From assembly GCA_002413325.1 (NCBI GenBank), contig DHWT01000006.1:1-16582 (forward strand): DNA of 16,582 bases. Reading direction: 5' to 3'. The position numbers were made by a program, and so were the translations under genes. Below are positions 7,487-14,458 of the stretch, piece after piece; position 1 is the stretch's first letter; the number at the start of each line of letters is the position of its first letter. The notes below the pieces were generated by a model that saw only the letters and a list, made by a program, of their open reading frames with translations, was not told the DNA's origin and ran no database searches. This stretch comes from Chitinophagaceae bacterium UBA5175. Its GTDB lineage: Bacteria > Bacteroidota > Bacteroidia > Chitinophagales > Chitinophagaceae.

Positions 7487-8692
7487 ATGAAAACAGGTTC
7501 CGGGCTGATTTTTTCTTTGTTCATCCTGCTGGCCGGAACGGAACGGGTGGCAGCCCAGCCGCCCGACAGTTCCAAATATCATATAGCCGTTTTTCTCCCT
7601 CTTTTTCTGGATTCCGCTTTTGACGCTTCAGGAAACTACCGGTTTGACCAGGCTTTTCCAAAATACCTGAATCCCGGACTGGAGTTTTATGAAGGACTTG
7701 AACTGGCCATGGATTCACTGCAAAAAAAGCACACGGCACTCGATATAACGGTCTACGATACACGAAGTTCGTCCAGGACCCTGCAGCAGGTGGTGGATGA
7801 TCCGGCATTCTCCAGAATGCAGCTGATCCTCGGACATGTAAACGTTACGGAACTGCGCTTGCTGGCCAATGCGGCCCGGAACATGGAAATCCCCTTCATC
7901 AATGTGAATTTTCCCAACGACGGGGGCGTTACCGGCAACCCGGAATTCGTCATTCTGAATACCACCCTGCACGCGCATTGTGAAGCGATCTATAAATTCA
8001 TCCAGCGCAACTGGGCCACTTCGGAGATTCTATACCTGCGCAAAACCGGCGCCCTGGAAGACCGGCTGAGAAATGATTTTGCTGAAATAGAAAAAAACAC
8101 CGTTTCCGTTCCGTTGCACATGAGGTATATCAACCTGGACCAAGGGGTGGATCCGCGGCAGTTGCTTCCCTACCTGGACAGCAATTCAAAAACAGTCATA
8201 TTGGTCGGAAGCCTGGATGAGAATTTCGGGAAGGCCGTCTGTGCGCAACTGGCACCCCTCAATAAAACCTATCCGATGAAAATACTCGGCATGCCCACCT
8301 GGGATGCCATCAGTGATTTTAGTGCCCCCGCTTATACCGGCCTGGAAATTTATTATACGACGCCGTTCTATATCAATCCGGCAGACAGTCTGGCGCTGTC
8401 GATACAGCAGTATTTTAAGAACCGGTTTTATTCACGTCCCTCAGATATGGTGTACCGGGGATATGAAACGACCCTGCATTTCGGACAGTTACTGGAAGCC
8501 CATAAAGGAAGGCTGGATGGAAGTATCGGCGAAAGAAAATTCAGGGTGTTCAATGATTTTGACATTCAACCTGTTTTTACAAAAAAGGAAAACGGGACCC
8601 AGCCCGGGCAGGTGATCACCCTGCAATACCTGGAAAACAAAAAAGTCTATTTTATCAAGGTGGTGAATGGCAATGTGGTTGCGGTTTATTAG
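7487..8692 (+). CDS. Periplasmic binding protein-like (PBP1-fold) exported protein
   Basis: 401 residues from the ATG at 7487. That start gives a clean signal peptide (MKTGSG, a hydrophobic core, cleavage likely after VAA at about 23). An ATG at 7469 would add six residues and overlap guaA. The mature protein begins with HIAVFLPLFLDS and continues with LEFYEGLELAMDSL, ITVYDTR and a central ILGHVNVTELRLLANAARNMEIPFINVN, the pattern of type 1 periplasmic binding proteins (Leu/Ile/Val-binding-like). Annotation pipelines often call these 'amino acid ABC transporter substrate-binding protein', but no permease or ATPase gene is adjacent, so transport is not supported. Related Bacteroidota proteins near guaA can carry an N-terminal LysM domain (from memory); none is seen here. 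Possible roles are ligand sensing or an envelope-associated scaffold. Position 8 bases after guaA suggests co-transcription. Confidence 0.85.
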   Translation: MKTGSGLIFSLFILLAGTERVAAQPPDSSKYHIAVFLPLFLDSAFDASGNYRFDQAFPKYLNPGLEFYEGLELAMDSLQKKHTALDITVYDTRSSSRTLQQVVDDPAFSRMQLILGHVNVTELRLLANAARNMEIPFINVNFPNDGGVTGNPEFVILNTTLHAHCEAIYKFIQRNWATSEILYLRKTGALEDRLRNDFAEIEKNTVSVPLHMRYINLDQGVDPRQLLPYLDSNSKTVILVGSLDENFGKAVCAQLAPLNKTYPMKILGMPTWDAISDFSAPAYTGLEIYYTTPFYINPADSLALSIQQYFKNRFYSRPSDMVYRGYETTLHFGQLLEAHKGRLDGSIGERKFRVFNDFDIQPVFTKKENGTQPGQVITLQYLENKKVYFIKVVNGNVVAVY

Positions 8693-8712
8693 GCTTAACG
8701 CTTGAGGTCCTT

Positions 8713-8742
8713 AACTCATAACTCATAACTCAAAGCTCATAA
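8713..8742. repeat. Short tandem repeat, unit AACTCAT
   Basis: AACTCAT at 8713-8719 and 8720-8726, AACTCA at 8727-8732, then AAGCTCAT at 8733-8740: a 7-base period repeated about four times with small variations. It lies in the 107-base gap between the binding-protein stop and the cytochrome gene. Confidence 0.8.
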
Positions 8743-8747
8743 CCCTG

Positions 8748-8767
8748 TCCTCCGTGGTCCTCTTTGG
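8748..8767. repeat. 10-base direct repeat upstream of the cytochrome gene
   Basis: TCCTCCGTGG at 8748-8757 is followed immediately by TCCTCTTTGG at 8758-8767, identical at 8 of 10 positions. The second copy contains the TTTG proposed below as a -33 promoter element. It sits 5 bases after the AACTCAT-type repeat, so the whole gap has a repeat-mosaic character. Confidence 0.7.
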
Positions 8768-8794
8768 TAACTCCGTTTATCAGCGTTAATTTTA
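8763..8794 (+). promoter_or_regulatory. Candidate promoter of the cytochrome gene
   Basis: TTTG at 8763-8766, 20 bases, then TAATTTTA at 8787-8794, which matches TAnnTTTG in all but the last base. The spacing fits Bacteroidota promoters. The -7 box ends 5 bases before the ATG at 8800, with AAGG between, implying a very short or absent leader. Confidence 0.45.
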
Positions 8795-8799
8795 AGGAT

Positions 8800-10176
8800 A
8801 TGAAAAAGTGGTTCGTGATTTCGGGATGTGTCTGTCTGTCTTTCAGCTCAGCCATTTTTATGAATACCGGCAGTGACCCGGTTCCGATTCCGCCAAGTAA
8901 ACAAAGAACCGGCAATGCAGAAACAGGGTTTAAATATTTAACCACAGGCGATTACCTGCGAAGCGGCATTCCCCTTTCGTATTTTAAAATGGTCTTTGGG
9001 AAAAGCTCCCTGAATTATTTGAACCGGGACGGGGATAACCGGGATATTTCCTACGACTACACGGTTGTCAAAGCCCCGAACGGGGAACCCGTTGTTGCCC
9101 CGAATTGCATGCAGTGTCACGCACAGGTATTTGACGGGAAACTGATCATGGGGCTTGGAAACAGCACGATCGATTTTACACACGGGGAAAAACTGGATCC
9201 CAAAAATGCGGCTGCTGCGGAAAAAATTCTGCAAAACCTCGATCCGAAGAAATATGAAGCGGCCGAACCTTTCCTGCGCGTCGTAAAAGGCATCGGGGGT
9301 CAGTTGCATACGAAAGTGCGGGGGGTGAATGCGGCAGACCGGCTGGCGGCGCTGCTGGCCAGTCACCGTGATCCCAAAACTTTTCGATGGAACGACCAGG
9401 CGTTACTCGAAGTGCCCGCCGAAGTGATACCTACGGATGTGCCGGCCTGGTGGATGCTGAAGAAGAAAAACGCGATGTTTTATAATGGTTTTGGCCGCGG
9501 CGATTTTGGACGCTTTCTCATGGCCTCCAATTTACTCACAGTGAATGATACCGCTGAATCGAGGGAAGTGGACGCGCATTTTAATGATGTACTCGCCTAT
9601 ATTAATTCGATCAAGCCCCCTGCCTATCCATACCCGGTTAATAAATCACTGGTTAAACAGGGCGGGATCCTCTTCGTGAGGAACTGTTCAAAATGTCATG
9701 GCAATTATGGCAATGAAGGGAAATATCCCAACCTCCTGATCCCGGAATCTGAAATTCAGACCGATTCATTTTTATATAAAAGCAATTACCAGAGCTACCA
9801 GTTTGTAGAATGGTTCAACAATTCCTGGTTTGCCCAGGGAGATCATGCGGCCAGGCTGGAGCCTTTTAACGGTTATATCGCACCACCCCTGGATGGTGTA
9901 TGGATTACGGCGCCTTATCTGCATAATGGATCGGTCCCGGACCTGGAGACTCTGCTGAACAGCAAAGAAAGACCTGCTTACTGGTCACGCGATTTTGACA
10001 ATCCCGAATACGATTACAATAAACTGGGCTGGAAATATGCCGCGCAGACCGGTCCCGGGGGAACGACGGTTTATAATACGGGTCTGCCCGGTTATGGTAA
10101 TTACGGACATACTTATGGCGATAAACTCAGCAGCAGGGAAAGAAAAGCCATCATTGAGTACCTGAAAACGTTATAG
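8800..10176 (+). CDS. Two-haem c-type cytochrome, exported
   Basis: 458 residues from the ATG at 8800; an upstream in-frame TTG at 8764 would precede the promoter and is disfavoured. Residues 1-20 form an export signal. ISGC at 7-10 formally fits a lipobox, but the hydrophobic stretch before it is very short, so soluble periplasmic versus lipoprotein is undecided. Two CxxCH haem-attachment motifs are present, CMQCH at 103-107 and CSKCH at 296-300. The second is followed by GNYGNEGKYPNL and, further on, PPLDGVWITAPYLHNGSVPDLETLL. The latter resembles the C-terminal region of dihaem cytochromes of the peroxidase/MauG-like class, where 'YLHNGSVP.L' is common. The likely role is periplasmic electron transfer or a redox enzyme; the substrate cannot be read from sequence. 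It appears to be a single-gene unit between repeat-bearing intergenic regions. Confidence 0.9.
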   Translation: MKKWFVISGCVCLSFSSAIFMNTGSDPVPIPPSKQRTGNAETGFKYLTTGDYLRSGIPLSYFKMVFGKSSLNYLNRDGDNRDISYDYTVVKAPNGEPVVAPNCMQCHAQVFDGKLIMGLGNSTIDFTHGEKLDPKNAAAAEKILQNLDPKKYEAAEPFLRVVKGIGGQLHTKVRGVNAADRLAALLASHRDPKTFRWNDQALLEVPAEVIPTDVPAWWMLKKKNAMFYNGFGRGDFGRFLMASNLLTVNDTAESREVDAHFNDVLAYINSIKPPAYPYPVNKSLVKQGGILFVRNCSKCHGNYGNEGKYPNLLIPESEIQTDSFLYKSNYQSYQFVEWFNNSWFAQGDHAARLEPFNGYIAPPLDGVWITAPYLHNGSVPDLETLLNSKERPAYWSRDFDNPEYDYNKLGWKYAAQTGPGGTTVYNTGLPGYGNYGHTYGDKLSSRERKAIIEYLKTL

Positions 10177-10184
10177 TCGCATAT

Positions 10185-10221
10185 CGTTTATTGCGGATCG
10201 CGAATCGTAATCCGATAAACG
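10185..10221. terminator. Stem-loop after the cytochrome gene, possible terminator
   Basis: CGTTTAT (10185-10191), a 2-base bulge, CGGAT (10194-10198), an 11-base loop, then ATCCG (10210-10214) and ATAAACG (10215-10221): twelve base pairs in total. It begins 9 bases after the cytochrome stop codon. No U-tract follows on the plus strand, so factor-independent termination is uncertain; it could instead be part of a dispersed repeat or an mRNA-stability hairpin. Confidence 0.45.
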
Positions 10222-10258
10222 TTACACAACTTCTCTTCAGGGACCATAATCTGAACGC

Positions 10259-12790
10259 ATGCATTTATATGAAAGCCGGGGTTATCAGGTGGTCTTTTCC
10301 TGGTTTGAGTCCAAAGGACTGCATCCCTTTGCCTTCCAGGAAGAAACCTGGATGCATATCCTGCAGTCGCATTCCGGTCTCGTGAATGCTCCCACAGGTT
10401 GCGGAAAAACATTTTCTGTTTTTCTCGGCGCCCTAATCAGTTTCATCAACGAGTTTCCGGATGATTATAAAACCCGATCCCGCAATCACCTGCGCCTGCT
10501 CTGGATAACCCCCCTGCGCGCCCTGGCCAAAGACATCGGCCGTGCCATGCAGGAGGTAATCGGGGAGCTCGGCATGCAGTGGCAGGTGGGCGTCCGCAAC
10601 GGGGATACGGAAATGAGTGAAAGGCAGAAACAAAAACATCAGATGCCGGAAGTGCTCATCATTACTCCCGAGAGTTTGCATTTGCTCCTGGCACAAAAAA
10701 ATTATCCGGACCATTTTAAACACCTGCGGATCCTGGCCGTGGATGAATGGCATGAACTGCTGGGGTCCAAACGCGGCGTTCAGGTGGAACTGGCCATCTC
10801 CCGGATCGCGCATATACCGGTAACTGATGCCCCCTGGCATTTTTCTTTATGGGGTATTTCAGCAACCATCGGAAACCTTGCAGAGGCGCAGGAAGTTTTG
10901 ATTTCTCCCATTCTGAATAGGATAAATCATGTGCCGGTTATTGTAAAAGCGCAACTGGATAAGCGCATCGAAATTGAATCCGTCATTCCGGATGAAATTG
11001 AAAAATATCCCTGGGCGGGCCATCTTGGTATCAAACTCGTTCATAAAGTCATTCCCATTATAGAGAAAAGCAGGACCACCCTGATCTTCATCAACACCCG
11101 CGGCATGAGCGAACGATGGTACCAGGAAATCCTGAACGCAGCGCCTGATCTGGCCGGGGCGGTTGCACTGCACCATGGATCCATTGATATGGAGCTCAGG
11201 CTATGGGTGGAAGAAGCTTTGCACAGCGGTAAACTTAAAGCCGTGGTTTGCACGGCGAGCCTGGATCTCGGCGTGGATTTCCGCCCGGTAGAGACGGTGA
11301 TCCAGGTAGGCTCTCCCAAAGGCGTGGCCCGTTTTTTACAACGCGCCGGAAGAAGCGGGCACGGGCCCGGTGAACTGAGTAAAATTTATTTCCTGCCCAC
11401 CCATTCCCTTGAACTGGTGGAAGCGGCCGCATTAAAATCCGCCATAAAAGAACACGTGATCGAGAGCCGTGAGCCTATGCTGCTATGTTTTGATGTGCTG
11501 ATTCAATACCTGGGTACCCTGGCCATCGGGGAGGGTTTTTATCCGGATATGATTTTTGAAGAGATTTCGTCCACTTATTGTTTTCGCGAAATAAAAAAGG
11601 AAGAATGGCATCAGGTGCTGCATTTCATTACGGAGGGTGGGGAGGTACTGCGTCAGTACGACGAATTCCGGAAGGTGGAAATCATCAACGGTTTGTATAA
11701 GATCAACGGCCGGCGTATCGCCATGCGGCACCGCCTGCATATCGGCACCATCGTGAGTGATGCCATGATGAAAGTGAAATTCCTGGGCGGGAGTTATGTG
11801 GGTGTAATCGAGGAATATTTTATTTCGCGCCTGAACCCGGGAGATGTATTTACACTGGCCGGAAAAAACCTGGAGTTTATTATGATCCGGGATATGACGG
11901 CCATTGTAAAAAAATCAACAGCCAAAAAGGCCATTGTGCCCAGCTGGACCGGCGGGCGCATGCCCCTGTCGGCCAACCTGGGCCACATGCTCCGGAAAAA
12001 ATTCAATGAAGTGCACGGTTTGCTGGGAATCAGATCTTCAGGCAGTGCCATGCCGGATATTGAATTGCTTGTGCTGAAACCTTTGTTTGAACTGCAGGAG
12101 TCCCTGTCCCATATTCCCAAAGAAAATGAATTGCTGATTGAGCAGATCGAAACCGGCGACGGATTCCATTTATTTGTGTATCCCTTTGAAGGCAGGCTGG
12201 TGCATGAAGCGATGGCCGCCCTGCTTGCATTCCGCATCAGCCGGATCGTGCCCATCAGTTTTTCTTTCGCCATGAATGATTATGGATTTGAATTGCTGAG
12301 TGACCAGCCCATCCCGGTGGACGACAGCAATGTGTATGAACTTTTTTCAGATGAAGGGCTTACAGCCGACATCCGGCGGAGTGTAAACAGTGCGGAAATG
12401 GCCCGCCGAAAATTCAGGGATGTGGCGGTTATCGGTGGACTGATTTTCCAGGGCTATCCGGGAGCATATAAAAAGACCCGGCATTTGCAATCCTCGGCCG
12501 GCCTGTTGTTTAATGTATTCAGTGAATACGATCCGGATAATCTCTTACTCAGGCAGGCTTACCAGGAAGTGATGGAACAGCAGATGGAGGAAGCCCGGTT
12601 GCGCAATATGCTGGAAAGAATTGCTAAAAGTAAAATCATTCTCCGGTTCCCGGAAAAACTGACGCCTTTTTGTTTCCCCATTAAAGTGGACAGCATGCGG
12701 GAAGACCTTTCTTCGGAAAAACTGGAAGACCGTGTAAAAAAAATGCAACAGCAATTGTCGCGCGAACTCGGAAAAAAGCGGGTCAGATAA
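10259..12790 (+). CDS. Ligase-associated DNA damage response DEXH-box helicase (Lhr-like)
   Basis: 843 residues, superfamily 2 helicase of the Lhr-related, ligase-associated DNA damage response type. Walker A APTGCGKT is at 44-51. The DEXH box is DEWH at 162-165 within VDEWHELLGSKRG, characteristic of this family. The GISATIGN motif III follows. The second RecA domain shows NTRGMSERWYQ, ALHHGSIDMELR, TASLDLGVDF and the motif VI region QRAGRSGHGPGE. The C-terminal half (about 400-843) is the Lhr-core-like region with winged-helix and helix-hairpin segments. Length and motifs are complete. Partners in this pathway are usually an exonuclease, an ATP-dependent DNA ligase and the PdeM phosphoesterase; only PdeM is adjacent, 16 bases downstream. 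The start at 10259 puts ESRGYQVVFSWFESKGLHPFAFQEETW at the N-terminus, as expected. No strong promoter box is visible immediately upstream. Confidence 0.95.
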   Translation: MHLYESRGYQVVFSWFESKGLHPFAFQEETWMHILQSHSGLVNAPTGCGKTFSVFLGALISFINEFPDDYKTRSRNHLRLLWITPLRALAKDIGRAMQEVIGELGMQWQVGVRNGDTEMSERQKQKHQMPEVLIITPESLHLLLAQKNYPDHFKHLRILAVDEWHELLGSKRGVQVELAISRIAHIPVTDAPWHFSLWGISATIGNLAEAQEVLISPILNRINHVPVIVKAQLDKRIEIESVIPDEIEKYPWAGHLGIKLVHKVIPIIEKSRTTLIFINTRGMSERWYQEILNAAPDLAGAVALHHGSIDMELRLWVEEALHSGKLKAVVCTASLDLGVDFRPVETVIQVGSPKGVARFLQRAGRSGHGPGELSKIYFLPTHSLELVEAAALKSAIKEHVIESREPMLLCFDVLIQYLGTLAIGEGFYPDMIFEEISSTYCFREIKKEEWHQVLHFITEGGEVLRQYDEFRKVEIINGLYKINGRRIAMRHRLHIGTIVSDAMMKVKFLGGSYVGVIEEYFISRLNPGDVFTLAGKNLEFIMIRDMTAIVKKSTAKKAIVPSWTGGRMPLSANLGHMLRKKFNEVHGLLGIRSSGSAMPDIELLVLKPLFELQESLSHIPKENELLIEQIETGDGFHLFVYPFEGRLVHEAMAALLAFRISRIVPISFSFAMNDYGFELLSDQPIPVDDSNVYELFSDEGLTADIRRSVNSAEMARRKFRDVAVIGGLIFQGYPGAYKKTRHLQSSAGLLFNVFSEYDPDNLLLRQAYQEVMEQQMEEARLRNMLERIAKSKIILRFPEKLTPFCFPIKVDSMREDLSSEKLEDRVKKMQQQLSRELGKKRVR

Positions 12791-12792
12791 AA

Positions 12793-12800
12793 TATCTTTG
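12793..12800 (+). promoter_or_regulatory. -7 box-like element before pdeM
   Basis: TATCTTTG, an exact TAnnTTTG match, lies in the 16-base gap after the helicase stop and ends 6 bases before the ATG at 12807. The geometry is almost identical to that at guaA. No TTTG is seen at the usual upstream spacing, so the box alone is the evidence. Confidence 0.45.
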
Positions 12801-12806
12801 TTCTGC

Positions 12807-13493
12807 ATGCATACGCCTGTTCCATATAAAATTCATAATCAGCAGTTCTGGCTTACGACCGGCCGGACGATGTTCTGGGAGGAAGAAAAGGCATTGATCG
12901 TTTCAGATTTACACCTGGGGAAAACAGGGCATTTCCGAAAATCGGGTATTGCGGTTCCTGCATCTGTTTATACAGAAGATCTGCAAAGACTGGTAACCCA
13001 GATACAGTATTTTCAGCCCCGGGAGCTCATCATCGTAGGCGACATGTTTCACAGTCATGCGAATAAAGAACTGGAATTGTTTTTAAAATGGAGGTCGGAT
13101 CTTCAGGATGTGAATATCCGGCTGATCCGGGGGAATCATGATATTCTGGAAGATGAATGGTATGTGGCTGCCGGTATACAACTCAGCCTGAAAACCTTGT
13201 CCAGGCGGGGTTTTCATTTTATACACGATATGACGGATCTGCTGAACAGAAAAGAGGGCTTTGTTGAAAACAGCAGCGGGGCAGGTTCTTATTTTTTCTC
13301 AGGACATATTCATCCAGGCATCCGCATACAGGGTGCGGGTAAACAATCCCTTTGTTTTCCCTGCTTTTATTTCGGAAAAAAATATGCGGTCCTGCCTGCT
13401 TTCAGCCGTTTTACCGGGGTCGCCCTGATTTACCCCGAAGCGGAAGAACAGGTCTTTGCCATTGTAAATCAGGAACTGATCCGGCTGCAATGA
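12807..13493 (+). CDS. pdeM: Ligase-associated DNA damage response phosphoesterase/endonuclease PdeM
   Basis: 228 residues, calcineurin-like metallophosphoesterase of the PdeM family, predicted to process DNA ends in the ligase-associated repair pathway. All five metal-binding motifs are visible: SDLHLG with Asp34 and His36, GDMFHS with Asp79, GNHD at 109-112, His140 in FIHDM, and GHIHPG with His167 and His169. KTGHFRKSGIAVP after the first motif is typical of the family. The ATG at 12807 is chosen over an in-frame TTG at 12798 because the TTG lies inside the TATCTTTG box. It is the second gene after the helicase and could be transcribed with it, from the internal box, or both. The downstream repressor gene is convergent, 55 bases away, with no clear terminator hairpin between them. 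Confidence 0.94.
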   Translation: MHTPVPYKIHNQQFWLTTGRTMFWEEEKALIVSDLHLGKTGHFRKSGIAVPASVYTEDLQRLVTQIQYFQPRELIIVGDMFHSHANKELELFLKWRSDLQDVNIRLIRGNHDILEDEWYVAAGIQLSLKTLSRRGFHFIHDMTDLLNRKEGFVENSSGAGSYFFSGHIHPGIRIQGAGKQSLCFPCFYFGKKYAVLPAFSRFTGVALIYPEAEEQVFAIVNQELIRLQ

Positions 13494-13548
13494 CTTTTAT
13501 GGCAACTCATCCCGATTAAATTGCTGTCATCCGTTTTTCACGATAAAA

Positions 13549-14301
13549 TTAATTCATCTTCCTTTTCAGTGTCGTGACCTGGTCCTGCAGGTTGCTGACG
13601 AGGCTGGCCAGCTGGTTCACATCCCAGCGCTGCTCGGTATTGGCCTTGCTCACCACCATTTCTGCTTTCCAGATTTCCAGGACGTCCTCCGCATTTACGG
13701 TATATGGCTGAAAAACGGTATTGTCGCTGATGAGGGTAAGTTTATTTTTCAGTTTATTATTCTTCATCACTCTTTTGTACACAATCCCTTCATTACGGGA
13801 TACAACGATATAAGTCAGATTGCTTTTTACATTTTCAAGGTTTTCTATTTTTTCGGCAACGATCACGGATCCGCTGGGAGTAGGCAGCATGGAATCGCCC
13901 ACAATTTCAAAAGCCCGGTAATTGCCCGGCGCCAGCATGGGCAGCGTGAAAGTATTCAGTTCATCCAGGAATTCCGGATCACCGTATCCTGCCAGGTAAC
14001 CGGCCGCCGCTTTGACCGGAACCAGCTGGATCTGGTTTGGTGAACCTGCCATTTTCAGTGCACGGCGTTTAGCTAGGTAATTACTGCCTTTTACATCCTG
14101 CATTTTTTTCCGGAGCAGTTCGTCGAGCGACAAACGGAACATATCGCTGACCAGTTCCAGCACTTCCAGGCGCGGTTCCGCCCTTTCCTCTTCATAGGCA
14201 CCGAGCAGGGATCTTTTTATTTTGAGCTTATTGGCAAATTCTTCCTGGGTCCAGCCCCTTAATTTCCGCAGGTATTTGAGGTTTTGTGCTGCAATGGACA
14301 T
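13549..14301 (-). CDS. XRE-family HTH repressor with S24 (LexA/CI-like) peptidase domain
   Basis: 250 residues. The N-terminal HTH_3 domain spans about 5-62 (LKYLRKLRGWTQEEFANKL, then SLLGAYEEERAEP). A linker leads to an S24 domain of the LexA/CI type: possible self-cleavage site Ala100-Gly101 in KAAAGYLAGY, nucleophile Ser137 in EIVGDSMLPTPSGS and general-base Lys177 in IVYKRV. Residues 228-250 form a short C-terminal coiled coil (LASLVSNLQDQVTTLKRK). The family represses DNA targets and can inactivate itself by cleavage, classically when RecA filaments form; whether this member responds to DNA damage is not shown. It is a stand-alone chromosomal gene; no phage genes surround it. An inverted repeat overlapping its start codon suggests autoregulation. 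It is convergent with pdeM and divergent from secA, with 213 bases between the two starts. Confidence 0.93.
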   Translation of the reverse strand: MSIAAQNLKYLRKLRGWTQEEFANKLKIKRSLLGAYEEERAEPRLEVLELVSDMFRLSLDELLRKKMQDVKGSNYLAKRRALKMAGSPNQIQLVPVKAAAGYLAGYGDPEFLDELNTFTLPMLAPGNYRAFEIVGDSMLPTPSGSVIVAEKIENLENVKSNLTYIVVSRNEGIVYKRVMKNNKLKNKLTLISDNTVFQPYTVNAEDVLEIWKAEMVVSKANTEQRWDVNQLASLVSNLQDQVTTLKRKMN

Positions 14302-14319
14302 CGCTAATCATTTTAGCGA
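14301..14319. promoter_or_regulatory. Inverted-repeat operator at the S24 repressor start
   Basis: TCGCTAA (14301-14307), a 5-base spacer TCATT and TTAGCGA (14313-14319) form a perfect 7-base inverted repeat that reaches the first base of the repressor start codon. A TATTTTCG box on the minus strand (14317-14324) overlaps its right arm. Further GCTAA or ACTAA half-sites occur at 14346-14350 and near 14325. This is the expected layout for a self-binding repressor. Confidence 0.5.
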
Positions 14320-14427
14320 AAATAACTAAAATATTTAACAATAAAGCTAAATTATGATGATTTCTCGAAATTTGTTCCTTTTCAACACACACATACTGAG
14401 CCTCCCACACTTCCACACTTGATTTCG

Positions 14428-14435
14428 TACCTTTG
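14428..14435 (+). promoter_or_regulatory. -7 promoter box of secA
   Basis: TACCTTTG is an exact TAnnTTTG match. Transcription would begin near 14440, giving a leader of about 75 bases before the secA ATG. This is much longer than at guaA or pdeM and long enough to hold the short upstream frame described separately. No clear TTTG is seen at the upstream position. Confidence 0.5.
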
Positions 14436-14458
14436 CAAACTGTCAATTTGGCCCCGGA

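Noticed and set aside
11794..12273. 159-codon minus-strand frame inside the helicase gene
   Set aside because: No family resemblance and fully inside an intact helicase gene.
13549..14301. Prophage remnant suggested by the CI-like repressor
   Set aside because: No integrase, structural or lysis genes nearby; flanked by pdeM and secA, so it is treated as a chromosomal regulator.
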